64,000 bases of DNA from an uncultured Lachnospiraceae bacterium (GTDB taxonomy: Bacteria; Bacillota; Clostridia; Lachnospirales; Lachnospiraceae). Every line of letters starts with the position of its first letter. Within the stretch, counting starts at the first letter, position 1. Shown here piece after piece: positions 17,702 through 25,635 of this stretch. The notes beneath the pieces were generated by a model, which saw only the letters and a list, made by a program, of their open reading frames with translations, was not told the DNA's origin and did not search any database. The translations under genes and the position numbers were made by a program. The stretch is taken from positions 124,001 through 188,000 of the forward strand of contig CAJTLU010000002.1 of assembly GCA_910577175.1 (NCBI GenBank), given 5' to 3'.

Positions 17702-18847
17702 TCATTTCAGGGTTAAGCTATAGGCATTTCTGCGGAAGCTGCGGAAGAAGGCCTGTCCGAGCGGCGCGGCAGCTAGCACTTCCTTTGCCGCGCGGATGAC
17801 GGCAGGGAAATCCCAGGCGATAAGGTCGAGATACCCGTAGCGTTCTCCGGTGGCGCCGCCGGTAAAGGTAGCCGCGTCTGCTCCGGCTTTTTCTAAAATT
17901 CCTGCCTCTATCCGGTCCCGGAGGGGCAGGATTTCATTTTTCCCAATTCCCTCTAACGGCCAGTAAAGAAAGCCTGGTACGGCGCCGTCTGGTTGAAGGA
18001 GGTCCATGTAGTAGTCGTCACCGCCAAAATAAGCGTTAATTAACGGCAGACAGCAGGTCATGCCTGCAAACACATCTGCACGGAGAGGAGCGTCTTCCTC
18101 CATGACCGGAGTGCTTTGATAGCCGGTATAACATTCACAGGCAGCTGCCGGGTCTGCGGAAGAGGACCAGCCGTCCGGGTCGATTTTGGTTTCGATAAAG
18201 GAAGGCAGTCCGGTCAGAGAAAAGCCTTCCGGCCCGACAGGAGCAGACAGCAGCCGGACATCGTCAATATAGCGCATAGAAGCAATTTCACCCAGCACCT
18301 GGTCGAGAAGAATATAGGCGAGAGAGTAGGCGTTGTTCTCATTTGTCTCCAGTAATGGCAGCAGCTTTTCACAATAGAGAGAAAGGGCAAGCTTCTTGCC
18401 GGAGCGTTCTTCTGTCTGGACCGTAAAATCGGCAGCGGAGACCTCCAGACCGTGCATCCGCATGATATAATTATCGGACCGGGTGCGTCCTACGAGGATA
18501 TTCCAGTGTTCCCGGACAGGTTCCGGTGCATGCGCTGCAAAATAGGCGAGCTGGAACAGCCTGACCCGGTTTCCTTCTGGCGTAAGAATCAGATCGTATT
18601 TTTTGCCGTTAAAGCCTAATTCAAAGGCAGGGCCGTCAAAGGCAGCGGAAAGTATCTCCGAGCATCTGGTAATCAGTTCCCGGCCGGTATCCTCTGTCTT
18701 GGCCCGGTCCATCAGGTCACGCAGGCGGGCTTCTGAAGCCGTAAAAGCAGCCCAGGCTTTCGCGGTGCGTGTCCGGAAAGGCGTGATGCGTTCGGGACAG
18801 GAAAGGTCGTCCTCCGGGTTTGGATGGATGGTTTCAAAGTCAGCCAT
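17702..18847 (-). CDS. Uncharacterised protein, 381 aa (possibly DUF3878)
   Basis: A soluble, acidic, Ala-rich protein with no signal or membrane segment. ATG 18847 is chosen because AAGGGAG precedes it; in-frame starts further upstream lie beyond the promoter. Length and composition fit an uncharacterised Lachnospiraceae family I know as DUF3878, but this is from memory only. It has its own promoter (18891-18918), divergent from the peptidase E-like gene and separated from it by a palindrome. No function is proposed. Confidence 0.6.
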   Translation of the reverse strand: MADFETIHPNPEDDLSCPERITPFRTRTAKAWAAFTASEARLRDLMDRAKTEDTGRELITRCSEILSAAFDGPAFELGFNGKKYDLILTPEGNRVRLFQLAYFAAHAPEPVREHWNILVGRTRSDNYIMRMHGLEVSAADFTVQTEERSGKKLALSLYCEKLLPLLETNENNAYSLAYILLDQVLGEIASMRYIDDVRLLSAPVGPEGFSLTGLPSFIETKIDPDGWSSSADPAAACECYTGYQSTPVMEEDAPLRADVFAGMTCCLPLINAYFGGDDYYMDLLQPDGAVPGFLYWPLEGIGKNEILPLRDRIEAGILEKAGADAATFTGGATGERYGYLDLIAWDFPAVIRAAKEVLAAAPLGQAFFRSFRRNAYSLTLK

Positions 18848-18890
18848 AGTAGTAATGTCTCCCTTCATAGTTCTTTTTGTAGTTGAGTTT

Positions 18891-18918
18891 ATTATAACAC
18901 AATATGTTCTGTTGGCAA
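18891..18918 (-). promoter_or_regulatory. Leftward promoter of the 381-aa gene
   Basis: On the minus strand: TTGCCA (18918-18913), 16 bases, TATAAT (18896-18891). Its -35 box is nine bases from the left arm of the palindrome at 18928-19041. Confidence 0.75.
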
Positions 18919-18927
18919 GGAAGCTTA

Positions 18928-19041
18928 CTTGTGTTTCTGCATTTTGCATATGCCTTTGTGTCCCGACGACAGTACGGTAAGATGATTTTGCGCATGTGCG
19001 TGGAGGGCTGTGAATAGTAACAAAAAATGCGGAAACTCGAG
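18928..19041. repeat. Promoter-upstream palindrome between divergent promoters
   Basis: Left arm CTTGTGTTTCTGCATTTT, right arm AAAAAATGCGGAAACTCGAG, about 80 bases between. Each arm points at a promoter: leftward gap 9 bases, rightward gap 10 bases to the -35 box. Confidence 0.75.
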
Positions 19042-19051
19042 AACCCCAGGA

Positions 19052-19080
19052 TTGACAAAATGAAAAGGAAGTGATATTCT
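19052..19080 (+). promoter_or_regulatory. Rightward promoter of the peptidase E-like gene
   Basis: TTGACA (19052-19057), 17 bases, TATTCT (19075-19080), ten bases after the right palindrome arm. Confidence 0.75.
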
Positions 19081-19198
19081 TGTGGAAATAGTAGTTGTTT
19101 TTGTGGTATGAACAAGCAGTAATGGGCAAAGCCCTTTGTAAACGCCGAATTTTCTATGGCGATATAAAATGATACGGCAAGATATAAGGAGATAACGA

Positions 19199-19816
19199 AT
19201 GAATGATAGGCATTTGTTTTTAACTTCAAGTGGATTAACAAAGGATATGATAAATTCCTTTTTTGATATTATAGGGAAGTGTCCGGAAGAAGTGAAAATA
19301 CTTTATATTCCGACTGCTGGAATTGAAACTGATGGTGCAAGAGAAGGCATTGCCATCTGTTTGTATGAGCTTTCATTGATGGGGATTCGTTCCGAAAATA
19401 TATTGGTGTATAATTTAGAATTGATTCTGTCAAAGGGATATAAGCGTACATATTCGGCATATGTGACAGAGGAACCTATAGTGAGCAAACTCATGAGCAC
19501 AGAAGAATTAAAAGAATTCGATGCAGTTTTTGTTAGTGGCGGAGATAGCGCTGTCCTGTGTCGTGAAATGGTTAGAACAGGATTTGACTGTGTGATTGAA
19601 CAAGCTGTTAACGCTGGTCTTGTATATGTTGGAATTAGTGCAGGGAGTATGTATGCAGCAGGTAACTTTGAGGATGGATTAAGTATAATTCCTAATCCGA
19701 TAATACCACATTGGAATGGTGACAAGTTAAAAAGTTTGCCAATAGATTGTGAGAAAATTCAAATTGCAGACGGACAGGCGGTTTATATGGAAGGTGATAA
19801 TATTTGCCTGATATAA
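19199..19816 (+). CDS. Peptidase E-like (S51 family, class I GATase fold) protein
   Basis: A 205-residue soluble protein of the S51 family. The nucleophile elbow is GISAGS near residue 141, and VSGGDS near residue 115 is also conserved. Known members are aspartyl dipeptidases or cyanophycinase-like enzymes; the substrate here is not determined. It starts at ATG 19199 after ATAAGGAGAT. Base composition is clearly more AT-rich than flanking genes, hinting at acquisition. Confidence 0.8.
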   Translation: MNDRHLFLTSSGLTKDMINSFFDIIGKCPEEVKILYIPTAGIETDGAREGIAICLYELSLMGIRSENILVYNLELILSKGYKRTYSAYVTEEPIVSKLMSTEELKEFDAVFVSGGDSAVLCREMVRTGFDCVIEQAVNAGLVYVGISAGSMYAAGNFEDGLSIIPNPIIPHWNGDKLKSLPIDCEKIQIADGQAVYMEGDNICLI

Positions 19817-19841
19817 CCCGAAATGAAAAGGAGAGGCTACA

Positions 19842-19892
19842 ATGAATCAGAACAATCAACTTTTCCGGTTGAACAGGGACGACGATAGGTAG
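19842..19892 (+). CDS. Possible 16-codon ORF
   Basis: ATG 19842 follows AAAGGAGAG and reads MNQNNQLFRLNRDDDR, stopping at the base of a hairpin (19891-19924). The good ribosome site is the only support. It could be a leader peptide or a decayed gene start. Confidence 0.3.
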   Translation: MNQNNQLFRLNRDDDR

Positions 19893-19924
19893 CGCTTGTA
19901 TCTTTGAAGACAGGTACAAGCGCT
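19891..19924 (+). terminator. Hairpin after peptidase E-like gene
   Basis: AGCGCTTGTA pairs perfectly with TACAAGCGCT across 14 bases. The following bases are only moderately T-rich. Confidence 0.5.
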
Positions 19925-19964
19925 TTCGGTGTTGTGCCTGTGTGGATTCATAGCAATAGACAGC

Positions 19965-20017
19965 AAAAGAGCCACATAAGGTAGAAATTTTAATTTTTCC
20001 TTATGCGGCTCTTTTTT
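19965..20017 (+). terminator. Intrinsic terminator
   Basis: AAAAGAGCCACATAAGG pairs with CCTTATGCGGCTCTTTT, one mismatch, followed by a T run. Confidence 0.85.
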
Positions 20018-20027
20018 GTATAGAAAG

Positions 20028-20093
20028 TTTTTCTCTTATGCAAAAAATACAAAGACGTTTTTTCGAATGTTTCTACGCGTAAGAGAGAAAAGC
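20028..20093. other. Hairpin upstream of the aspartyl-tRNA synthetase gene
   Basis: TTTTTCTCTTATGC on the left is matched by GCGTAAGAGAGAAAA on the right with one small bulge. It sits just before the short ORF at 20112 and has no T tract, so it may be a leader structure rather than a terminator. Confidence 0.4.
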
Positions 20094-20111
20094 TTGAAAG
20101 GATGTGATCGA

Positions 20112-20183
20112 ATGGGACAAAAAGACGATGTCCTTACGGATGATAGGCAAAGCGGAACGTCAAGACTTAAAAAGCCTGTTTGA
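20112..20183 (+). CDS. Possible 23-codon leader ORF
   Basis: ATG 20112 lies after AAAGGATGTG and encodes MGQKDDVLTDDRQSGTSRLK plus three residues. It is followed by the synthetase gene 71 bases on. It could be a leader peptide; a second overlapping frame (20104-20358) has no ribosome site and runs into the synthetase gene, so it is not called. Confidence 0.35.
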   Translation: MGQKDDVLTDDRQSGTSRLKKPV

Positions 20184-20254
20184 CCGGCTGTGTCTGTGCT
20201 GCGGCATAGTACGGGAAGGAATCAGGGCAGCGCAAAGAAAGAGAGGAAAAAGAA

Positions 20255-21583
20255 ATGATAACGATGATAAACGGAGAAAAAACAGAGCGCACGGTGTTGC
20301 CGGAACAGTTAAAAGAGTACATCGGAGATCAGGTACAGATTCATGGAAGCATTTATAAAATCAGAAAAATGAGGGGCTTTGCTTTTGTTCTGCTGCGGAC
20401 GGCGCGGAGTGTAGTCCAGTGTGTTTATTCGGAAGAAAAGGCGGAGTTTTCTTTGGAAGAGCTGCAGGAGGAGAGCTGTGTGTGCCTGACTGCGGAGGTG
20501 GCAGCGGAGGAACGCTCCCGCACAGGGTATGAGCTGCAGCTGATACGGGTACAGGTTCTGTCAAGCCCGGAGGAGGCAAGCCCTATTGTGATTCACAATA
20601 AATTAGTGGATACCTCGTTAGAAAATCTCTTGAATTACCGTCCGGCGACGCTCCGGAATGAAAAGGAGCGGGCAATTTTTAAGGTTCAGGAGGGGATTAC
20701 TCTTGGAATACGGAAGTTTTTGCGGGAAAACCGGTTTACCGAAATTCATACGCCGAAAATTGTTTATTCCGGTGCGGAGGGAGGCGCAAATATTTTCCGC
20801 ATCAATTACTTCGGAAAAGAGGCTTATCTGGCACAGAGTCCGCAGTTTTACAAGCAGATGATGGTGGGCGTATTTGAGCGGGTGTTTGAAATCGGTCCGG
20901 TGTTCCGGGCAGAGAAGCACGATACCTCAAGGCATTTGAATGAGTATACGAGCGTAGACCTTGAAATGGGGTATATTGAAAGCTTTGAGGAGCTGATGCA
21001 GACGGAAACTGCTATGCTGCAGGAGGTAATGCGCTGTTTAAAGGAGGAATGTCTTCCGGAGTTAGAGCTTCTTTCGGTAACACTGCCTGAAATCCGGGAG
21101 ATTCCGGCAGTCCGTTTTTTGGAAGCGAAGGAGATGGTTGCAAAGGAGTATCACAGGGAAATTAAGGACTATGAGGACTTTGAGCCGGAGGAGGAAAAGC
21201 TTCTTTGTGAGCTGATATACAAGCAGACCGGCAGTGAGTTTGTTTTTGTAACGCACTATCCGACGAAAAAGAGGCCCTTTTATGCCATGGAAAGTAAAGG
21301 AAGTCCGGAAGAGACGGAGAGCTTTGACCTTCTGTTCCGGGGGCTTGAGATTACGACCGGGGGACAGAGAATCCACACATACCAGGAGCAGTTGGAGAAA
21401 ATGAAGCGTCTTGGTATGAGGACGGAGCTGTTTGAAAGCTATCTGATGATGCACAAGTACGGGATGCCGCCGCACGGAGGACTTGGACTTGGCTTGGAGC
21501 GCTTTACGGCCAGGCTCTTAGGATATGACAATGTAAGACGGGCAACACTGTTTCCGAGGGATACCAGCCGGCTGGAGCCATAA
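20255..21583 (+). CDS. aspS: Aspartyl-tRNA synthetase, archaeal/non-discriminating type
   Basis: A class II synthetase of 442 residues. An N-terminal OB anticodon domain (1-100) is followed by the catalytic core: motif 2 FRAEKHDTSRHLNEY and motif 3 GGLGLGLERF, with LAQSPQFYKQMM typical of AspRS rather than AsnRS. It lacks the large insertion of bacterial AspRS (about 590 residues), matching the archaeal-type enzymes that can also charge tRNA-Asn for amidation by GatCAB. Whether a bacterial AspRS or AsnRS also exists cannot be seen here. Start chosen at ATG 20255 after AGAGGAAAA. Confidence 0.8.
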   Translation: MITMINGEKTERTVLPEQLKEYIGDQVQIHGSIYKIRKMRGFAFVLLRTARSVVQCVYSEEKAEFSLEELQEESCVCLTAEVAAEERSRTGYELQLIRVQVLSSPEEASPIVIHNKLVDTSLENLLNYRPATLRNEKERAIFKVQEGITLGIRKFLRENRFTEIHTPKIVYSGAEGGANIFRINYFGKEAYLAQSPQFYKQMMVGVFERVFEIGPVFRAEKHDTSRHLNEYTSVDLEMGYIESFEELMQTETAMLQEVMRCLKEECLPELELLSVTLPEIREIPAVRFLEAKEMVAKEYHREIKDYEDFEPEEEKLLCELIYKQTGSEFVFVTHYPTKKRPFYAMESKGSPEETESFDLLFRGLEITTGGQRIHTYQEQLEKMKRLGMRTELFESYLMMHKYGMPPHGGLGLGLERFTARLLGYDNVRRATLFPRDTSRLEP

Positions 21584-21591
21584 AAGGGATG

Positions 21592-21633
21592 AGCGGGAGG
21601 AGGGCCTTACAGTTTCGCGGCTCTTCTCCCGCT
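21592..21633. terminator. Hairpin between convergent genes
   Basis: AGCGGGAGGAGGGCC pairs with GGCTCTTCTCCCGCT with one or two mismatches. It lies just after the synthetase gene and can serve the convergent gene at 21712 only weakly. Confidence 0.55.
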
Positions 21634-21711
21634 TGTAAAAATCCGTCACAACCGAAGCCGCCGCGTTTCGTTCGACAGCCCGTTTCAGCCTCACTATTGA
21701 GAGACAGCCCT

Positions 21712-22245
21712 TTATTTTTCCGGCTCGGCAGGATCCGCCGGAATCCATGCCTGTCTGAACTGGGCGTCACGGAACAGGGCGGCAAGACCGGTAATCTGCT
21801 TTAAACGAAGGATTTCATCCTTATCCATGCCAAGATGTTTGGAAATCCATGCGTCGCTTCTTCCAAGGTCATGCAGTTCCCGTACAATATTTCCCATAAG
21901 GTCAACGTCATGTGTTCCTCTTGCCCGGTTGTGTCGTACAGTGCTTGCCATTCTCTGTGCCAGAGGCTTGTCAATGACAGATACGGGAAGCAGACCGTTT
22001 TCCCGTTCATAAATATCTTTGTGCTCCAGCATGACCCTGTAACGGTGGAAGCCGTCAACAATGACATACAGGTCATCTTTTGGGGAGTAGTAACAGACAA
22101 CCGGCATCGTGTAACCGTCCTCCTTAATACTGTCATACAAAAGCTTCAGCTCAGGCGGGGCAACCGTATTCGGGTTATAGGTATTCGGTACTATTTTTTC
22201 AATCGGTACAGGTTTTACGTGATAGACAGGACTTATGTATTCCAA
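21712..22245 (-). CDS. ParB-like nuclease-fold protein, IbrB-like
   Basis: A 177-residue protein with a ParB/sulfiredoxin N-terminal domain: VPIEKIVPNTYNPN, then the hallmark VDGFHRYR near residue 75, then a helix-turn-helix-like C-terminus (SDAWISKHLGMDKDEILRL). The TTG at 22245 is chosen because GGAGG precedes it and it lies two bases after the partner's stop; an earlier in-frame start would overlap the partner by 100 bases. It resembles IbrB of E. coli, always paired with an IbrA-like protein. Exact biochemical role is unknown. Confidence 0.75.
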   Translation of the reverse strand: MEYISPVYHVKPVPIEKIVPNTYNPNTVAPPELKLLYDSIKEDGYTMPVVCYYSPKDDLYVIVDGFHRYRVMLEHKDIYERENGLLPVSVIDKPLAQRMASTVRHNRARGTHDVDLMGNIVRELHDLGRSDAWISKHLGMDKDEILRLKQITGLAALFRDAQFRQAWIPADPAEPEK

Positions 22246-22246
22246 A

Positions 22247-23566
22247 TTATAATGCCTCCAGACTTCTGTATTTTTTTTTGATTCGTTCAATTCGTTCTCT
22301 CTGTTTTTTGGTTTCTGCAAACCCCATGGATTTGCAGGCATGGTCATTTTTTAAAATGCAGATACACATACGTTTCCAGCTTGGAATTTCTCTTGTAGAG
22401 AGAATATTATCCGTATGGTCAGGAATCTTTTCTACAAATATAATCCTCGATTTTTTATCAAGCGTATAATTGGATACGCCGTTGCGCCGGATTTTGTAGC
22501 CCTTGTCAATAAGCTCGCAAATGGTTTCCTCGGAAAGGCCTCCTCCTGTTTCATGCCAGAATCGTATGGATGTTTTAAACTTTTCCGTATATCCTTTTCT
22601 CAGGCGCTTTGGGAGCGTACTGAGAAGAAATTCGGTATAGGACTTCCAGGTATGTCCCTCGGGGAGTTTGATATTCCGGTATGCCATGGCAGTGGTTTTG
22701 CCATAAATCGCAGTAAAGTTTGCGCCCCGCACACGGCCCAGAAGCCTTACCCATGTTTCGGGCTCCAGCACGCGGTACAGGTGCAGGCTTTCCTTTGCAT
22801 AATCGTTGAAGGGAGAGGCAACACGCATCTGCTCGGGCTTTAAGCCTGCTTTATAATACAAATCATAGAGCGGATTGTACGCATAATCAAACTTATAATT
22901 TGCTGTCCAGACATCATTTACGGTCCAGTCATAGAGAGGTGTACCGCACCAGACATCCTTAAACATTTTGGAAATCCAGCAGGTTCCGTTGTAGCCGTAT
23001 TTTTTATGTACAATGGCGCTGTAGCGCTGGAGAGATTCGGCAGCCCTTGTTCCGAGCAGACAGATGGTTCGTCCGCCGTCATGGAGTTCCCTGTACCATC
23101 TGCCGAACTGCTTTGCAAGGTTTTCCTGATGCATCTTATATTTATAGTAATAAAATGGATTGTTCTGCATGTGAATCACATAGGGTTTGTCCGGCATCGG
23201 TCTGACCCAGAGCTCTTTTTTGGTATCATCCCATGGGTACCAATACATTTCATAGCTGCTGAGCGCCGTTCTGGTTGCCATAGGCAGACAAATCCAGTAG
23301 GGTTCAATCCGGTTAAGATTTTTTTCGAACGTAGTCTCAACGTATTTTGTTGTAACGGAATATTGTGCTTCAAAATCCTGATGAAACACGCCTAATTTTT
23401 TTGTGATATTATGTGCGTTCATATAGTCCAGGACAAGGTTTAAAAGAAGTCCGCTGTCCTTTCCGCCGCTGAACGAAACATAAACATTTTCAAATTCCTG
23501 GAAAATGTAATCCATACGGCTCTGAAACGCTTCGTATACATTCATATCGAGATATTTCCGCATCAT
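22247..23566 (-). CDS. PAPS-reductase-fold protein (DUF3440), IbrA-like
   Basis: A 439-residue protein with an N-terminal ATP-pyrophosphatase P-loop (VSFSGGKDSG, near residue 33) and long DUF3440-type C-terminal region. With the ParB-like partner downstream it matches the IbrA/IbrB pair, described in E. coli as affecting immunoglobulin-binding gene expression and often carried on prophages or islands. The reaction is not established. ATG 23566 (or 23563) follows AGGCGGG. It has its own promoter, divergent from the leader RNA at 23686. Confidence 0.8.
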   Translation of the reverse strand: MMRKYLDMNVYEAFQSRMDYIFQEFENVYVSFSGGKDSGLLLNLVLDYMNAHNITKKLGVFHQDFEAQYSVTTKYVETTFEKNLNRIEPYWICLPMATRTALSSYEMYWYPWDDTKKELWVRPMPDKPYVIHMQNNPFYYYKYKMHQENLAKQFGRWYRELHDGGRTICLLGTRAAESLQRYSAIVHKKYGYNGTCWISKMFKDVWCGTPLYDWTVNDVWTANYKFDYAYNPLYDLYYKAGLKPEQMRVASPFNDYAKESLHLYRVLEPETWVRLLGRVRGANFTAIYGKTTAMAYRNIKLPEGHTWKSYTEFLLSTLPKRLRKGYTEKFKTSIRFWHETGGGLSEETICELIDKGYKIRRNGVSNYTLDKKSRIIFVEKIPDHTDNILSTREIPSWKRMCICILKNDHACKSMGFAETKKQRERIERIKKKYRSLEAL

Positions 23567-23588
23567 TTCTGTCACCCGCCTTTTGCTT

Positions 23589-23617
23589 ATTATACGACAG
23601 GTGTTGACAAATTTCAA
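23589..23617 (-). promoter_or_regulatory. Promoter of the IbrA/IbrB-like pair
   Basis: Minus strand TTGAAA (23617-23612), 17 bases, TATAAT (23594-23589). The sequence around the -35 box contains TTCAAGT/ACTTGAA, a short palindrome that could be an operator. Confidence 0.7.
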
Positions 23618-23685
23618 GTTTTTCACTTGAACTGAGAAAACATGCAATGCAAACTAGGTAAAAGCTTAGAAAAATTGATTTTTTA

Positions 23686-23714
23686 TTGACAGAGGCGGTA
23701 TAGTGTGGTAAAGT
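23686..23714 (+). promoter_or_regulatory. Promoter of the leader RNA
   Basis: TTGACA (23686-23691), 17 bases, TAAAGT (23709-23714), followed at once by the structured leader at 23720-23853. Confidence 0.7.
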
Positions 23715-23719
23715 AAAAT

Positions 23720-23853
23720 TATGGAAATTACCAGGTAGGATAATTGGGAAGGCAGAACGTAAGGCCGGGAGTCACAGGAAATACATAATTTTATTCTAGT
23801 AGAATTTTTTAGGATGTTCCCGGCTGCAAATATTTGGTTTGCGGCCGTTTTTC
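23720..23853 (+). ncRNA. Structured leader with terminator, riboswitch candidate
   Basis: The transcript begins near 23721. At 23751-23772 is GGCAGAACGTAAGGCCGGGA, partly like the GGACGCAAAGCC core of c-di-GMP-I (GEMM) aptamers, but the other GEMM signature GGCAAACC is absent. GGCCGGGA can pair with TTCCCGGCTG at 23817, which is also the left arm of the terminator at 23821-23852, so a two-state switch is plausible. The ligand is not identified. Downstream genes encode a secreted Cys-rich protein and lipoproteins. Confidence 0.45.
23821..23852 (+). terminator. Terminator of the leader RNA
   Basis: CGGCTGCAAA (23821-23830) pairs with TTTGCGGCCG (23838-23847), followed by five T residues. Confidence 0.8.
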
Positions 23854-23955
23854 TTTGCCATCAGATTTGTTCTTTCTTTATCTGGTTATAGTACATTTGC
23901 ATTATAATATGCTGCATTTGTATCAGCTTATATAAAAACGGAAAGGAGGAAAGGG

Positions 23956-24033
23956 ATGGAAGAAGCCAGAATCAGAGGGTCTGGAAGGGCTGAAGGACGG
24001 TGGCAAAAGGAAGAAAGCACAGGCAACAGATAA
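23956..24033 (+). CDS. Possible 25-codon ORF
   Basis: ATG 23956 follows AAAGGAGGAAAGGG and encodes a short, charged peptide (MEEARIRGSGRAEGRW...). The ribosome site is strong. It could be a small peptide or a leader for the secreted protein that starts 20 bases after its stop. Confidence 0.35.
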   Translation: MEEARIRGSGRAEGRWQKEESTGNR

Positions 24034-24053
24034 GAGAATGGAGATAAAGAAAA

Positions 24054-24398
24054 ATGAAGAAGTTCAAGAAGATGAAAAAATTAGCAGCAGCAGTAGTTTT
24101 AACCGGAATGGTAGGGGCGGCAGGCGCCGGGGCGGCATATGCGGCAAGCCACGCAGTAGGTTGCAGTTCCCAGTTAAAAGATGTAATTTGTGATTCCTAT
24201 AAGCGGACGGAAATGGCAGGACGCCATCTGTTGTATGTGACCCAGAACGGGACGGAAGTATACTGCAATAAGACGGCCGGAAGTGCCAATCACGAAATCA
24301 GGTGTAATAACTGTCATGTGCTGTTAGGTAATTCATACAGGGCATGCGAGATAAGGCATCAGTACTGCCCGACAGAGACAGGAGTCTGCCAGTATTAA
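24054..24398 (+). CDS. Secreted Cys-rich small protein
   Basis: A 114-residue protein with a Sec signal peptide (KKFKKMKK, hydrophobic core, probable cleavage at AYA-AS near residue 31). The mature part of about 84 residues has nine Cys, including CNNC, so it is likely disulfide- or metal-stabilised outside the cell. No family is recognised. It lies downstream of a terminator-controlled leader RNA, which suggests signal-dependent expression. Start at ATG 24054 after GGAGATAAA. Confidence 0.7.
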   Translation: MKKFKKMKKLAAAVVLTGMVGAAGAGAAYAASHAVGCSSQLKDVICDSYKRTEMAGRHLLYVTQNGTEVYCNKTAGSANHEIRCNNCHVLLGNSYRACEIRHQYCPTETGVCQY

Positions 24399-24411
24399 AA
24401 AGGAGGCGTTG

Positions 24412-24442
24412 GTAAGGAGCTTTCTTTTGGAAGGCTCCTTAC
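24412..24442 (+). terminator. Hairpin between secreted protein and lipoprotein genes
   Basis: GTAAGGAGC pairs perfectly with GCTCCTTAC, with weak pairing inside the loop. T residues follow only after ten bases, so termination may be partial. Confidence 0.4.
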
Positions 24443-24478
24443 AGAAGGATAAAAATTTTTATTTCAGGAGGCTTTTGA

Positions 24479-25609
24479 ATGATGAAGAAAAAAAGCAGGA
24501 GATATGCGGCAGGTGTTCTTTGCATACTTTGCGTACTTTACATAGCGGCATGCAGTAAAGAAACCGGAGGGCAGGGAACGCCGACGCCTGCCCCGACACA
24601 TGCGGCAGATTTGACCCCGACAGCCATTCCGACACAGGGCGGGACACCGACCCCGACGCCGGTTAAGAAGCCGACAGGGACGCCTGTGCCGACGCCTGCC
24701 ACTGCAAATCTGGCGGAGCTGGTTACCGGGACTGCATGGGAGCTTGGCAATCTGCAGGGAAACCTTTTTAGCGAGGGCTGGTTCTGTGAAAGCGACGGGG
24801 AGCTGTATTACAGGGATTATAACAACGAAGGCTTTTTATGCAGGGCAAAGCCGGACGGGACAGGAAAGCAGGTACTGTCTGAGGATATCCCAAGAGGAAT
24901 CCAGGTGATGGGGGATTGGGTTTATTATAATGTCTACGATGGAACAGGCAACTATATCAAAAGAATCCGTAAGGATGGCGGAGAAGCGAAGTTAATCGGG
25001 GAGGACGCGGTAGCTTATATGCTGGTGGCAGAGGATTGGATTTTTTATAACGCCGGCAGCTATATTGCAAAGATGCGTCCGGACGGAAGCGAACGCACCG
25101 TGCTTTGTGAAATGCAGGAGAATATAGGAGGAGTGGAATATGCCTGGCTTAGTATTTATGGCGACTGCCTCTTTTGCGAGGATGTACTGGGAGGGCAGAA
25201 GCTGTATGCGGTAAAAACAGACGGAAGCGGGCAGCATCTGGTAGACCAGGATGTGATGTATCCGGTTGTACACGGGAGCTCTCTGTATTATTTAAAAAGG
25301 TCGGGAGGGCTACAGGTATTTTCCTTTCTTACGGGGGAGGGGAAGTCCATGAAAGAGATGAGTATGTCGCGGTCGGTTCTTTATAAAGGGAAGCTGTATT
25401 TTAATAATGCAAAAGGAATTTTTTGTATAGGGGAGGATGGGAAGGAAAAGCAGATTTATTCCTATATGCCGGAAAAGAGACCTGAGGAGGACTTATTCTG
25501 GGCAGCATGCGACCGGATTTATTTCGTGGATTATGCAGATAAGAATGCGAAGGAAGAAACTCTGCAGTATTTTGAACTGGAAACAGGAAAAACAGGGATT
25601 GTCCAGTAA
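24479..25609 (+). CDS. Lipoprotein with beta-propeller (DUF5050-like)
   Basis: A 376-residue lipoprotein: signal peptide with lipobox YIAAC (Cys25), then a Pro/Thr linker of PTPTP units to about residue 72. The rest has repeats of the kind G-D-W-V/I-Y-Y/F-N ... K-x-D-G, typical of DUF5050-like propellers exposed on the outer surface. Ligand is unknown. It starts at ATG 24479 after AGGAGG and is followed after 26 bases by a second lipoprotein gene with related propeller repeats, so they probably act together. Confidence 0.75.
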   Translation: MMKKKSRRYAAGVLCILCVLYIAACSKETGGQGTPTPAPTHAADLTPTAIPTQGGTPTPTPVKKPTGTPVPTPATANLAELVTGTAWELGNLQGNLFSEGWFCESDGELYYRDYNNEGFLCRAKPDGTGKQVLSEDIPRGIQVMGDWVYYNVYDGTGNYIKRIRKDGGEAKLIGEDAVAYMLVAEDWIFYNAGSYIAKMRPDGSERTVLCEMQENIGGVEYAWLSIYGDCLFCEDVLGGQKLYAVKTDGSGQHLVDQDVMYPVVHGSSLYYLKRSGGLQVFSFLTGEGKSMKEMSMSRSVLYKGKLYFNNAKGIFCIGEDGKEKQIYSYMPEKRPEEDLFWAACDRIYFVDYADKNAKEETLQYFELETGKTGIVQ

Positions 25610-25635
25610 TACAGGAAAGAAACGGGGAGAATGCT

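Noticed and set aside
20104..20358. 84-codon basic ORF overlapping the AspRS start
   Set aside because: No ribosome site, unusual Arg/Lys-rich composition from reading a purine-rich spacer, and it overlaps the real gene by about 100 bases.
23715..23792. P1-like helix AAAATTATG/CATAATTTT as proof of a GEMM aptamer
   Set aside because: Its left strand starts before the likely transcription start (about 23721), so most of it would not be in the RNA.
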